Assembly (NCBI RefSeq): GCF_000699445.3
Contig: NC_067201.1
Span: forward strand, 14,191,501 to 14,255,500
Direction: 5' to 3'
DNA length: 64,000 nucleotides
Source: Schistosoma haematobium
Taxonomy: Eukaryota; Platyhelminthes; Trematoda; Strigeidida; Schistosomatidae
Shown: in pieces, positions 1 through 11,084 of the stretch
How positions within the stretch are numbered: position 1 is the stretch's first letter
Layout of the letters: the number at the start of each line of letters is the position of its first letter
Position numbers and translations under genes: made by a program
Notes under the pieces: generated by a model
Seen by the model: the letters and a program-made list of their open reading frames with translations, nothing else
Told to the model about the DNA's origin: nothing
Databases searched by the model: none

Positions 1-436
1 ACAATGTCCACCTCTACTCTGACCATTTGCTTAATCTAAACTCACGTTTTTCATTCTTATTCCAGAATGAGATTATGCTCACCAAATCAGCCTTCATGAC
101 TAACGTAAGTGGCTGACTGACTAAGGTTTTCCGTCATTTTACTCCTTACTCTCATCATCGTTCTCATAAATGACATTGATTTCGAACAAGCATTCTTGAT
201 TGATTTACAGTCACGTGACTCGATTGACTTTTTCTATTCAAATTTGAATGGAAATACTCTAAACATATGTCAAGTCTATATAATATCAGTCTAGAGCGAT
301 GATAATCAGTTTGTAAAAACTCATTTGCTGAGCGGTCTAATCATATAACGCTCGCAAATAAGTGATTATATCTATGGACAGTCATATGGATTGTGGACAA
401 AACTGTCTTAATGATTGTTATTACCATTATTTCTAC

Positions 437-560
437 TGCAACTACTACTACTACTGCTACCAATACTACAAATGTGATTACTACTACTATTACTACAATT
501 ATCACTATTACTGTTACTGCAACTGTTGTAATTATTATTATCACTATTCTACAAAAGAAC
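437..560. repeat. Imperfect ACT/ATT trinucleotide microsatellite
   Basis: Degenerate run of ACT, ATT and related triplets. It generates long spurious open frames rich in Tyr/Asn/Thr on one strand and Val/Ile on the other. These frames follow the triplet composition and should not be read as genes. Present again in copy 2 at about 8564-8687. Confidence 0.85.
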
Positions 561-676
561 CTAGTGATTATGACGAACAAATAAAAGAAAAAAACACGGC
601 TTTACATGGAAGATGCACACCATCAGGCAGAAAAATGCCAAACAACGATTTAAAGCTATGCAAAACCCGGACATGT

Positions 677-736
677 TTAAAACGTCCAGGCCAAGCAATC
701 AAAAAGCCTGGACGTCATGTCCATTTTGTAATATAA
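677..736 (+). pseudogene. Relic of a gypsy-type pol C-terminal tail
   Basis: The last 19 codons before the TAA at 734-736 read LKRPGQAIKKPGRHVHFVI. The intact G1 pol ends LTRSGRAVKKPKRYVHFAE; 11 of 19 residues are identical and the tail sits at the same distance from the stop. The preceding TCL also matches. Upstream the frame runs into the trinucleotide block and no other pol domain is visible. This suggests an older gypsy 3' end is fossilised inside the repeat unit, on the plus strand. A short basic tail could match by chance, so confidence is moderate. The same relic is in copy 2 at 8804-8863. Confidence 0.5.
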
Positions 737-965
737 AAAATGAAAATAAATTTTCTAACTATTCACATTTGTGTTTTTGATTGTTTCACTGGTCAATAGT
801 GTATGGGGTATCGTACGTGTTACTGTGGGATGAATGTAAATCGCATATAATTCTCATGAATAATAAATTCCAGGAATTCGACCATGTCAGAGCACAGATT
901 CTAAGGAATCTCGAGTACTGAGCGTTCACGACAGTATTTAATTTTGGATAGACAGGAGCAGTAAT

Positions 966-973
966 AGTAGAAA

Positions 974-1004
<31 letters not shown>

Positions 1005-1083
1005 TTTTGAAATAGCAGTAGTTCGAATAGCAGCAGTAGTGGTAGTAGTAGTGGTATTATTATTACTATTATTGTTATTATTA
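966..1083. repeat. GTA/ATT trinucleotide microsatellite
   Basis: Imperfect run of AGT/GTA triplets changing to ATT triplets just beyond the Penelope nuclease end. It is 3 bases longer in copy 2 (about 9096-9216) and is the left edge of the surviving right-hand part of copy 3 (31538-31612). Confidence 0.8.
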
Positions 1084-1095
1084 CGAATATTAACG

Positions 1096-2730
1096 TTAGT
1101 CAGTGAATTTCCTCCATGAATGGATGTTCATCATCTACTCTTATTGGATCACTTGATTTTATTTGTTTCTGCAACCACTTAGGTACATGTTCGCACACCC
1201 TAATTTGGAGATCACGATTACTCCTCCACATGTATATGTGGCCAAACACACATTCAAATCGACAAACACAGTGGCATGTGACGCAATCGTTTCCATGTCT
1301 TTTGCGTTTTTGCTGAGACATGGACATTGTTTTCTCTTTCATAAAGACCTTTGCTGCATAATACGTCCTGTTAACAACTTATTTAAGCCTCTGTTTCAGT
1401 AAAAAGCTATTTGAATCACCTCTAAATCGAAAAATGATGTAGACAGGTTTCTTTCTGCCAAGGTTATAGTAGGCCTCAGTATACCGTGACCTTTCCATCT
1501 ATTTATGAATTTTAAGGGATAGCCAGTTTCCACTAGTGTTCTGTTTAACAACCTAACGTCCCCATCAATAGCGTCGTTTGTGCGAACACGATTAATTCTA
1601 TTAAACAGACCGCTCATCGAACCTCATTTGTATTGCACCGGGTAGTAACTATTGTGACCAAGGTATTGGCCCGTCAATGTTGGTTTTCGAAAGATGGATC
1701 GTTTGCTTGAACCATCTTCTCGTCTACTTATTAGCATATCTAAGAAGAGAAGCCGATCATTCTTCTTCTCTTCACATGAAAGGCTGATGTGATTTTGCAG
1801 AGTGCTAAGTCTACTCAATAAACAATTCATATCGTTATTTCTTTCCCAGATAACTAAGATGTCATCTTCATATCTCTTACAAACAGACATGTTTACGACT
1901 AGGTCTTCAGCTAGATTTGCAACGTGTGTTATGAACACGTCTGCTAATAATGGTCTAATGGACCAACCATAGCAACCAGTCGACCTGGCAAAACTATTCA
2001 CCTTCAAACATGAACTGGACGTTGTCAATACATAGTAGTGCTAAATCTTTGAGGATTTTTAAAGGAACAGGTAATTTTTTAAGGCTGTTCAAAGATATGT
2101 GGTCACATAATATATCAATAGTCGTTTTCAGTGGTATATTTGTGAGCAGGGAATTCACGTCAAATGAACATATTGTGTTTCTCTTGATATTAATATCACT
2201 TAAATGATTGACCAACTCAAAAGAATCCTTCACAGAATACTTATATAAACGTGTTCCAACAGGATCCAGTAATTTAGCTCGGTTATGTGTAGGTGATCGA
2301 CGCACTGATAAAATTGGGCGTAAACAAATGTTTGGTTTGTGAATTTCAGGTAATCCATGTAAATGACGATACTCAGAACCAATAGGCTTTAGGAAATTAA
2401 ATTCCTCCCTACCAATAATATTCATGTGTAACAGTTTCACTAGGTTTGAATTTATTCTTCCCTCTACTTTGCTAATACCTGCAAATTCACCATCAGGCAT
2501 AAATTTACTTTCATCACTGAGAATGGATAATGTCTTACTTTTACATTCACATTTGTTCTTGACAACCACGCCTGATCTTTTATCAGGCTTTAACAAGACA
2601 ATATCAGGGTTTGTTCGTACTTATTTTAGTGATTTAAAATACTGAATAGTTAATATGCTTCTCTGCTTTGGTCCACGATTAAGGAATTGGTGAGCTATAT
2701 CCAACAGTTTAGCTTTGTCTCAGCTTTGAT
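1096..2730 (-). pseudogene. Penelope-like element, reverse transcriptase + GIY-YIG nuclease, copy 1 (dead)
   Basis: Read on the minus strand. The N-terminal part (about 2725-2596) gives FLNRGPKQRS and then, after an in-frame TAA near 2624, the typical pre-RT motif LLKPDKRSGVVV. The RT fingers follow (2596-1994; HGLPEIHKP, LRPILSV, and SFDVNSLLTNIP carrying the first catalytic Asp). The palm continues in another frame (2028-1624; RPLLADVF, then YEDD in place of the usual YxDD). A thumb-like segment (1617-1396) precedes a GIY-YIG-type nuclease remnant (1342-1100) with RSNRDLQIRVCEHVPKWL. Lesions are a TAG after FMFEGE near 2000, a frame change through the conserved glycine-rich palm loop, and breaks before the thumb and the nuclease. 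The RT-plus-GIY-YIG order is diagnostic of Penelope-like elements. No active product is expected. Confidence 0.88.
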
Positions 2731-3419
2731 TATTTAAAGACGTAGGGGTTAGCGTACTCAGTTGATCCAGTATCCGACACTGGATGTCAATTAGTCAAGT
2801 AAGAACAGGTGAAATCCTACATCCACATAAAAACTAATTCATGCCCTCTGCTAAACCAACAAATTCGAACGTGACACGGATAAATATTCATCAAACTTTA
2901 GTTATTTCGACTGGAATTCAATAAATATTTCGCCTTCATTCACTTTCATTACCAACATGATTGTCTGTGGATTCGAAATGGTCTAACGAATTACCAACAA
3001 TCTCAAATAGTCTAGAACTTCCACAACACCCAATCAAGAAGTCCAATTCCAAGTAGTCACAACAAAACTGTATTGGATAATTATGACAGATTAAAAGACA
3101 ACACAAAACATTTAACTGTACAGTAATTATATTGTCCGATTACCACAACTGACACAGACTGTTTGTCTGTCCACGTGTCTATAACGTGCTCTTAGTTCAT
3201 TGTAATTGTAATTGTCAGATCCTCTCAATTGTCCAAAATTCTCATTCTCGCTTTCTTCTCTTATCTGAAATCAGCATTTATCTACAGAGTCATCATTATT
3301 CAGGGAATCATCGGTGTCCAAATTGCAACTACCTGTCTCAAGTTCACAATTATCTACACCATTAAAAAATTTAGTTAAACACAAAACAGAACTAAAATTA
3401 AAATCACTTACTTCATTAG
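2731..3419. other. 5' flank of the Penelope-like gene within the unit; no gene seen
   Basis: Upstream (minus-strand sense) part of the unit, shared with copy 2. Nothing coding is seen. It contains the empty integration sites of G1 (TTACCAACATG, about 2949-2959) and G2 (GGATAATTATGACAG, about 3073-3087). Confidence 0.6.
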
Positions 3420-3736
3420 CTTCCACTTGTTACACGTGTCCGCTATCAACTGAATGGTCAGTTCAATCAACAACCACTATCATCCGATTGCTCATACTCT
3501 GAATTATAATTCCCGTAGATGGTCGATAGCCTCACTCACTTGTTCAAAATCGCGCGGATAACTGTACTGATAGATGGACTTTCTCACCTCGACAGAAACT
3601 GCCAAAACAGTGTGGCCGATGCCAATGAGTTGAGAAACACCCCACGAAAATACTCTCACAGCATCGGACACATCCAGAGGTGCCTTGGTCAAAGTGACAA
3701 CAACAACAACAGCAACAGCAACAATAATAACAATCT
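3420..3736. other. Spacer between unit copies 1 and 2
   Basis: Sequence found only here in the window. It ends in an imperfect CAACAG/AATAAC simple repeat (about 3699-3735). A 62-codon minus-strand frame (3692-3504) is open but matches no family I recognise and starts at the edge of the simple repeat; I do not call it a gene. The spacer marks the junction of two near-identical repeat units. Confidence 0.5.
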
Positions 3737-4080
3737 ACACTCGGACCAAAATTAGAAAACATACACGGATATGAAGGAGTCTACCAGGAAAACTGAATCT
3801 TCACTGGTAAGCATACACCCAGGATTAACACAGGTCATCTGGCCTACTATTATTTTTATTACGGACGGAAATGAATTTTGTAGTTGTTGTGATTATACTT
3901 GCTTTTGGTACTTATTGCACTAAAAAGCATTCTTGGTCTACTTTAACTAAGAGTTCTTTGGTTAAAATTTGAAATTTTTTGCTACATTTTGTCCTGAGTA
4001 TCTGTTTTTAGTCCTTGACTAACACTTGTGTTCACATTGTTATCATTTTTTTGTTTTTAAACCTTTTAAACCGAATTACA

Positions 4081-5156
4081 ATGGTTGGTAAGACTCACAA
4101 ATGTGGGCAACCAAATTGTTTGTTCTCCGTTGAGGAGGGAATGCAGTGTGACGACTGTAAAAAGTGGTATCACAAAATGTGTACACGACTAAGTCCGACG
4201 GCTTACAAAAGATGCTCGAAGCCTAACTCGCATTGGCTTTGTATGTTCTGCTGTACGGATAAAAAGGTAGTAATACAGGAGGCTATGGGCCTATTGGCTT
4301 TGGCCTGCAAGAAAAACGATGGCGGAAGCACTGATAACAGGAGCACTGACGATGAAGAATGTGTCAGTGTAGTAAGTGCTGCTACAGGACCCATTAAACA
4401 CCTGACTGCGGTTGACGGGAATGTGAAATCTCCATTGACTTTAACGAGAAATGGAATGTCGCTTGATATTGACATCGGCAGTCATACACCTCTAGTCGAA
4501 ATAGAAGATCCAGATAAAACTGTCACCGTTCCACATAGTCCAGGTGTGGCTGTTCTGAGTGGTGACAAATGGACTTCGGTAAGAAGGAAAAAAATAAGAG
4601 GAAAAAGGCTCTAGGCAAAACGTAGCTTGTCAGCAAAACATTGGAAGGAATGTTATCAGAAGAAAAATCCTCACCGCGTGAAAAGACGGATCTCTCTGAG
4701 AGATCATTCATTTTTCATAAGATAAGAGAATCTTCAGATACTGAACCAAAGGCAAGATTTGAACATGATCTCAATCATATTAAGACATCATTAAGTAAAC
4801 TACTCCCAGATACAGTTTCAGGAGTCAGTATTTGTAAGCTTTATAGAATTGGAAAAAAGGCGGATTCCGAAAGTCCTCAGAAAAACCGCCTCCTAAAGGT
4901 TACATTCAACACGGTGGAAGAAAGGAACCTGGTTCTAAGTAATTCACGTAAACTGATTGGGTCCGGAATATATGTCCGTGAGGACCTCAGCCTAGCTGAT
5001 CGTATTAAGAGAAGAGCTGCAGAAGGGGAAATAAACGAGCGTCGCCGAAACGGTGAAAGAAACCTCGTTCTTAAGGGTTTTCAAATTGTAAAAGTTCGGA
5101 GCAAAACGATCCCCAAGCCACTCTGGGTGGCAAGGGAAAGCTCTCCACAGACTTAA
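4081..5156 (+). pseudogene. CR1-1 ORF1, PHD-type zinc finger protein (broken)
   Basis: The start at 4081 (ACAATGG context) aligns with the start of the intact ORF1 of CR1-2, so it is preferred to the upstream in-frame codon at 4015. The N-terminus has C8-x4-C13-x9-C23-x2-C26-x4-H31-x2-C34 followed by WLCMFC, a PHD-type arrangement. The frame ends at 4614. The second half (from 4641, SERSFIFHKIRES, KARFEHD, LADRIKRRAAE) lies in another frame and matches the CR1-2 ORF1 C-terminus. The break is in an A-rich stretch around 4588-4606, with an extra TAG at 4623-4625. The protein probably binds element RNA or chromatin; that role is inferred from its position as CR1 ORF1. Confidence 0.8.
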
Positions 5157-5158
5157 AA

Positions 5159-7938
5159 GTGTGCTACACAAATGCTCGCAGCCTACTAAATAAAATGGCG
5201 GAGCTGAAGTCAGTGGTGGATAAAGAAAAACCGGACGTTATCGCTGTCTCGGAAACTTGGTTAACGTCAGAAGTATTAGATAGTGAAATCCAGTTGACTG
5301 GTTTCATAACCAGTAGGGCTGATAGATTAAACCGAAGGGGAAGCCGGGTTATTGTGTACACGAAAAGTACCCTAACCATAAGATTAGCTGAGACAGTAGC
5401 ACATGTTTCAGGGACATGTGAACTGGTGAGATGTAAGTTGAAATGCCGAAGGCAAGATATTGAAGTAGTTGTAGTTTATCGCAGTCCAGAATGTGTAGCA
5501 GACGATTTTCTCCTTAGTAAACTTAAGTCCTGGTGTAACAACGGTAAAAGCCTTGTAGTAGGCGACTTTAATGACCATATATAAACTCGGTTAACTTAGA
5601 AGTAGGGTCATCCATATCGTCGTTCGACTCCAAACTGTTAGAAACCTCGATTGGACTAGCATTATTCCAACACATTAGAGATATCACAGGATACGACTTA
5701 GGAAACTCTTCTCTTTTAGATTTAGTCTTCACACACGGTGATGACGTTGGCCAAACAGCTTTTCTCCCACCACTTGGGAGAAGTGACCATGCAGTCATCT
5801 TATTCAAATTCATGGATGAGATTGCTTGTCAAACAATTGCGCCGGCCCGTCCTAACATATGGAAGGCAGATATGCAGGCAATTAACTCCGCAGCATCGGC
5901 TGAGAACTGGGAAATTGACTCAAAGGCATCAGTACAAGAGGCATGGACTCTATTCAGGCAGTTATACAATCAGGTAACTCAACCATACATACCCTGGACT
6001 GTCCCAAAGAGAAAGAAGCACGGACATCCCTGGATAGGGCGGGATATTCGGCGCTTACTAAGACAAAAGAAGAAATGCTGGGATGTTGCCATCCGCCTTG
6101 GCACAGCAGGTACGATGGAACGCTACAGATCGATAAGAAACGAGTGTATAACGAAAATTCGGGAAGCTCAATTAAAATATGAAATGCAGCTGGCACAATC
6201 TGCACTCAAGCAGCCCAAGAGGATATTCTCGTACATAAACTACAGAACAAGGATTCATCATTGGATTCCCAACCTAATTAAAGTAGGAAGTGAATCTGAA
6301 ATGATAGAGGAAGATCAGGAAAAAGCTGAGGTTATGGCTGACTACTTTGGGGCAGTTTTCACTCAGGAACCTCCTCTGGAGAAAGAACCAGACCCAATTA
6401 CAGAGTCAACAAACCAGCTGCTCACCGTGGACTTCGACCAAAACGATGTGCTTAAGGCTCTTAGCACCCTAAACATGGAGAAGTCAACAGGACCAGATGA
6501 ACTACACCCTAAAATCTTGAGACATATTGCCGAATATATCGTAGCTCCACTGACTGTGATATTCAAAATGTCACTTGACCAAGGTGTGTTACCTATGGAC
6601 TGGAAGGACGCAATCGTCACTCCCATACATAAAACAGGTCTACGACAAGTTCCATCAAATTACAGACCCGTAAGCCTCACCAGTGTTGTAATTAAAATAC
6701 TGGAAAGAATAATCAAACGGACCATAACAGCATTTATGGAAACCAATAACTTGCTGAACATGGCACAACATGGTTTTAGAAAAGGTCTATCCTGTACAAC
6801 GAACCTCCTTATAGCTAGGGAGCTCTGGATTAATGCACTAGACAACGGAAACTCAGTGGATGTTGTCTACATAGACTTCAGTAAGGCTTTTGACAAAGTG
6901 CCAACTAATAGACTGCTATTGAAGTTGGCAAACCTTGGTATTGCCGGACCTCTTTCAAAATGGATTAAGGATTTCCTAGTAGGTCGTAGGCAAAAGGTAA
7001 GAATAAATTCCAAGTGCTCCATCTGGAGACCAGTACTTAGTGGAGTACCCCAAGGTTCCGTCTTAGGTCCTTTACTTTTTATAATGTACGTTAATGATCT
7101 TACAAGTATAGTACAGTCTCCAATGTTATTATACGCTGACGATGTAAAAATTTGGCGAGTAATAACTGGAGACAAAGACGCATTTACTCTTCAGGCGGAC
7201 TTAAGTAATATGATAAACTGGTCTAAAGAGTGGCTAATGCCTATCAACTCGGAAAAGTGTGTCTACATGCACTTGGGGGATTCAAAGGTTAATACGTACA
7301 ACATAGGGGATGTGTCATTACCCGTAGTCCGGTCTCATAAGGACCTAGGGGTGACAGTGAGCAATGATCTTAAGACGACGGCCCATTGCCGGGAGGTCGC
7401 ACTTAAGGGGTTTCGAACCTTTTGAGCTTTAAAAAGGACATTCACTAAGCTTGATACTACCATGTTCACCACATTATACACATCCTTAGTGAGAACTAAG
7501 TTAGAGAACTGTGTTCAGGCTGCAAGCCCCTGTTTAAAAGGTGACTCAGACATACTAGAAAAGGTACAGAGGGCAGCTACGCGTGTAATTCCGGAACTCC
7601 GGGGTTTATCATATAAAGAGCGGCTTGAAAAACTGAACCTCTTTACTCTGTCCTATCGCAGACTAAGGGGAGATCTAATATTGATGTACAGAATACTGAG
7701 AAATGATTTCGGACCTAACTTATTCTCTCTCTTTCTTCCCACTAGATCGGGACACCTCAGAGGACATAGCAGGCGAGTAGAAAAGCCAAGAACGAACAAA
7801 ATACCCGTGGCATACAGGTTTTCACACCGAGCCATCAATACTTGGAACCTGCTGCCTGGAGCAGTGGTGTTCGCACCTTCAATTAACTCTTTCAAGAGAA
7901 GACTGGACACTCACAGAAGCATACTAGAAAAGGAATAA
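5159..7938 (+). pseudogene. CR1-1 pol: APE-type endonuclease + reverse transcriptase (broken)
   Basis: The N-terminal APE-like endonuclease starts at CYTNARSLLNK and shows VSETWL, VYRSPE and GDFN. It is interrupted by a frameshift at about 5580, after GDFNDH, creating TAA at 5582-5584. The rest of the nuclease (GRSDHAVI) and the RT then run in one frame from 5581 (STGPDELHP, NYRPVSLTS, QHGFRKGLSC, YIDFSKAFDKV, SGVPQGSVLGP, YADD at 7132-7143). A TGA at 7423-7425 interrupts the same frame, and the C-terminal domain continues to TAA at 7936-7938. Only these two lesions were seen in about 2.8 kb. It would nick target DNA and copy the element RNA by target-primed reverse transcription if intact. 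Confidence 0.9.
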
Positions 7939-7983
7939 CATAGGCCGTAGGCCTTCTGTCCTTACTACACAAATCTGAATCTG

Positions 7984-8563
7984 ACTATACTGCATCCTCA
8001 AGGTCGACCGAATTCCCGTCTACTTGATGTTAAATTTAGTTCTCGTGAAAATGTCAGTCATATTCCAACCAGTCCGAAAGCAGTGTATGAGCAAACCTGA
8101 TCATCCTTCTTATCCTAAGATGCTTGTACAATGTCCACCTCTACTCTGACCATTTGCTTAATCTAAACTCACGTTTTTCATTCTTATTCCAGAATGAGAT
8201 TATGCTCACCAAATCAGCCTTCATGACTAACGTAAGTGGCTGACTGACTAAGGTTTTCCGTCATTTTACTCCTTACTCTCATCATCGTTCTCATAAATGA
8301 CATTGATTTCGAACAAACATTCTTGATTGATTTACAGTCACGTGACTCGATTGACTTTTTCTATTCAAATTTGAATGGAAATACTCTAAACATATGTCAA
8401 GTCTATATAATATCAGTCTAGAGCGATGATAATCAGTTTGTAAAAACGCATTTGCTGAGCGGTCTAATCATATAACGCTCGCAAATAAGTGATTATATCT
8501 ATGGACAGTCATATGGATTGTGGACAAAACTGTCTTAATGATTGTTATTACCATTATTTCTAC
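7984..8563. other. Left arm of unit copy 2; no gene seen
   Basis: Continues the unit after the CR1-1 insertion. 7984-8127 matches copy 3 at about 26761-26903, and from 8128 it matches window position 1 onward. No coding feature is seen. Confidence 0.7.
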
Positions 8564-8687
8564 TGCAACTACTACTACTACTGCTACCAATACTACAAAT
8601 GTGATTACTACTACTATTACTACAATTATCACTATTACTGTTACTGCAACTGTTGTAATTATTATTATCACTATTCTACAAAAGAAC
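8564..8687. repeat. ACT/ATT trinucleotide microsatellite (copy 2)
   Basis: Same block as at 437-560, with identical spurious open frames on both strands. Confidence 0.85.
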
Positions 8688-8803
8688 CTAGTGATTATGA
8701 CGAACAAATAAAAGAAAAAAACACGGCTTTACATGGAAGATGCACACCATCAGGCAGAAAAATGCCAAACAACGATTTAAAGCTATGCAAAACCCGGACA
8801 TGT

Positions 8804-8863
8804 TTAAAACGTCCAGGCCAAGCAATCAAAAAGCCTGGACGTCATGTCCATTTTGTAATATAA
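8804..8863 (+). pseudogene. Relic of a gypsy-type pol C-terminal tail (copy 2)
   Basis: Same peptide as at 677-736 (ends KKPGRHVHFVI then stop). It was inherited by duplication of the unit and is not an independent insertion. Confidence 0.5.
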
Positions 8864-9095
8864 AAAATGAAAATAAATTTTCTAACTATTCACATTTGTG
8901 TTTTTGATTGTTTCACTGGTCAATAGTGTATGGGGTATCGTACGTGTTACTGTGGGATGAATGTAAATCGCATATAATTCTCATGAATAATAAATTCCAG
9001 GAATTCGACCATGTCAGAGCACAGATTCTAAGGAATCTCGAGTACTGAGCGTTCACGACAGTATTTAATCTTGGATAGACAGGAGCAGTAATAGT

Positions 9096-9100
9096 AGAAA

Positions 9101-9131
<31 letters not shown>

Positions 9132-9216
9132 TTTTGAAATAGCAGTAGTTCGAATAGCAGCAGTAGTGGTAGTAGTAGTAGTGGTATTATTATTACTATT
9201 ATTGTTATTATTACGA
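9096..9216. repeat. GTA/ATT trinucleotide microsatellite (copy 2)
   Basis: Same block as 966-1083 with one extra triplet, the main length difference between copies 1 and 2. Confidence 0.8.
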
Positions 9217-9225
9217 ATATTAACG

Positions 9226-10859
9226 TTAGTCAGTGAATTTCCTCCATGAATGGATGTTCATCATCTACTCTTATTGGATCACTTGATTTTATTTGTTTCT
9301 GCAACCACTTAGGTACATGTTCGCACACCCTAATTTGGAGATCACGATTACTCCTCCACATGTATATGTGGCCAAACACACATTCAAATCGACAAACACA
9401 GTGGCATGTGACGCAATCGTTTCCATGTCTTTTGCGTTTTTGCTGAGACATGGACATTGTTTTCTCTTTCATAAAGACCTTTGCTGCATAATACGTCCTG
9501 TTAACAACTTATTTAAGCCTCTGTTTCAGTAAAAAGCTATTTGAATCACCTCTAAATCGAAAAATGATGTAGACAGGTTTCTTTCTGCCAAGGTTATAGT
9601 AGGCCTCAGTATACCGTGACCTTTCCATCTATTTATGAATTTTAAGGGATAGCCAGTTTCCACTAGTGTTCTGTTTAACAACCCAACGTCCCCATCAATA
9701 GCGTCGTTTGTGCGAACACGATTAATTCTATTAAACAGACCGCTCATCGAACCTCACTTGTATTGCACCGGGTAGTAACTATTGTGACCAAGGTATTGGC
9801 CCGTCAATGTTGGTTTTCGAAAGATGGATCGTTTGCTTGAACCATCTTCTCGTCTACTTATTAGCATATCTAAGAAGAGAAGCCGATCATTCTTCTTCTC
9901 TTCACATGAAAGGCTGATGTGATTTTGCAGAGTGCTAAGTCTACTCAATAAACAATTCATATCGTTATTTCTTTCCCAGATAACTAAGATGTCATCTTCA
10001 TATCTCTTACAAACAGACATGTTTACGACTAGGTCTTCAGCTAGATTTGCAACGTGTGTTATGAACACGTCTGCTAATAATGGTCTAATGGACCAACCAT
10101 AGCAACCAGTCGACCTGGCAAAACTATTCACCTTCAAACATGAACTGGACGTTGTCAATACATAGTAGTGCTAAATCTTTGAGGATTTTTAAAGGAACAG
10201 GTAATTTTTAAGGCTGTTCAAAGATATGTGGTCACATAATATATCAATAGTCGTTTTCAGTGGTATATTTGTGAGCAGGGAATTCACGTCAAATGAACAT
10301 ATTGTGTTTCTCTTGATATTAATATCACTTAAATGATTGACCAACTCAAAAGAATCCTTCACAGAATACTTATATAAACGTGTTCCAACAGGATCCAGTA
10401 ATTTAGCTCGGTTATGTGTAGGTGATCGACGCACTGATAAAATTGGGCGTAAACAAATGTTTGGTTTGTGAATTTCAGGTAATCCATGTAAATGACGATA
10501 CTCAGAACCAATAGGCTTTAGGAAATTAAATTCCTCCCTACCAATAATATTCATGTGTAACAGTTTCACTAGGTTTGAATTTATTCTTCCCTCTACTTTG
10601 CTAATACCTGCAAATTCACCATCAGGCATAAATTTACTTTCATCACTGAGAATGGATAATGTCTTACTTTTACATTCACATTTGTTCTTGACAACCACGC
10701 CTGATCTTTTATCAGGCTTTAACAAGACAATATCAGGGTTTGTTCGTACTTATTTTAGTGATTTAAAATACTGAATAGTTAATATGCTTCTCTGCTTTGG
10801 TCCACGATTAAGGAATTGGTGAGCTATATCCAACAGTTTAGCTTTGTCTCAGCTTTGAT
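9226..10859 (-). pseudogene. Penelope-like element, RT + GIY-YIG nuclease, copy 2 (dead)
   Basis: Nearly identical to the gene at 1096-2730, with the same TAA, TAG and frame changes, YEDD motif and degenerate nuclease. One further lesion is private to this copy: a 1-base deletion in a T run at about 10205-10210 (five T where copy 1 has six). It shifts the RT frame early, so the first palm frame ends at 10189. Sharing the older lesions shows that copy 1 and copy 2 derive from one already dead gene. Confidence 0.88.
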
Positions 10860-11080
10860 TATTTAAAGACGTAGGGGTTAGCGTACTCAGTTGATCCAGT
10901 ATCCGACACTGGATGTCAATTAGTCAAGTAAGAACAGGTGAAATCCTACATCCACATAAAAACTAATTCATGCCCTCTGCTAAACCAACAAATTCGAACG
11001 TGACACGGATAAATATTCATCAAACTTTAGTTATTTCGACTGGAATTCAATAAATATTTCGCTTTCATTTACTTTCATTA

Positions 11081-11084
11081 CCAA
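11081..11084. repeat. Target-site duplication CCAA of G1 (left)
   Basis: CCAA directly precedes the TGTGG start of the 5' LTR and recurs at 16798-16801 after the 3' LTR. The empty site in copy 1 (TTACCAACATG) has a single CCAA. Four base pairs fits gypsy-type integration. Confidence 0.9.

Larger units (their letters stand above)
1..3419. repeat. Composite repeat unit, copy 1 (uninterrupted, cut by window start)
   Basis: First copy of a ~3.7 kb unit. Position 1 here corresponds to 8128 in copy 2 and about 26904 in copy 3. By eye only about ten differences from copy 2 were seen over the first 2.95 kb, including a 3-base microsatellite change and a 1-base T-run change. The unit holds two trinucleotide blocks, a relic of a gypsy pol C-terminus and a dead Penelope-like gene on the minus strand. 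It lacks the insertions seen in copy 2, so it shows the empty sites for G1 (near 2953) and G2 (near 3080). Homology to copy 2 stops at about 3419. Confidence 0.9.
3868..7983 (+). mobile_element. CR1-like non-LTR retrotransposon CR1-1, essentially full length
   Basis: The left boundary is set by comparison with the uninterrupted site in copy 3 (ATTACGGACG joined to ACTATATTGC at about 26750-26773). The element has a ~213-bp 5' UTR, ORF1, pol and a short 3' UTR ending in two AATCTG-like repeats (AAATCTGAATCTG) with no poly(A); CR1 elements often end in short tandem repeats. No long target duplication is seen. Both ORFs carry lesions, so this copy is dead, but it still shows the full domain order. 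Confidence 0.85.

Noticed and set aside
341..736. Long open frames on both strands of the trinucleotide block
   Set aside because: They translate the triplet repeat (Tyr/Asn or Val/Ile runs) and recur wherever the block does. Only the last ~20 codons on the plus strand resemble a known protein, and that is a relic.
1..3419. A hammerhead ribozyme within the Penelope unit (known from some Penelope-like elements)
   Set aside because: I searched both strands by eye for CTGANGA followed by GAAA with a plausible stem II and found none.
3504..3692. 62-codon minus-strand frame in the spacer between unit copies
   Set aside because: No recognised family, no support from a second copy, and it starts at a simple repeat.
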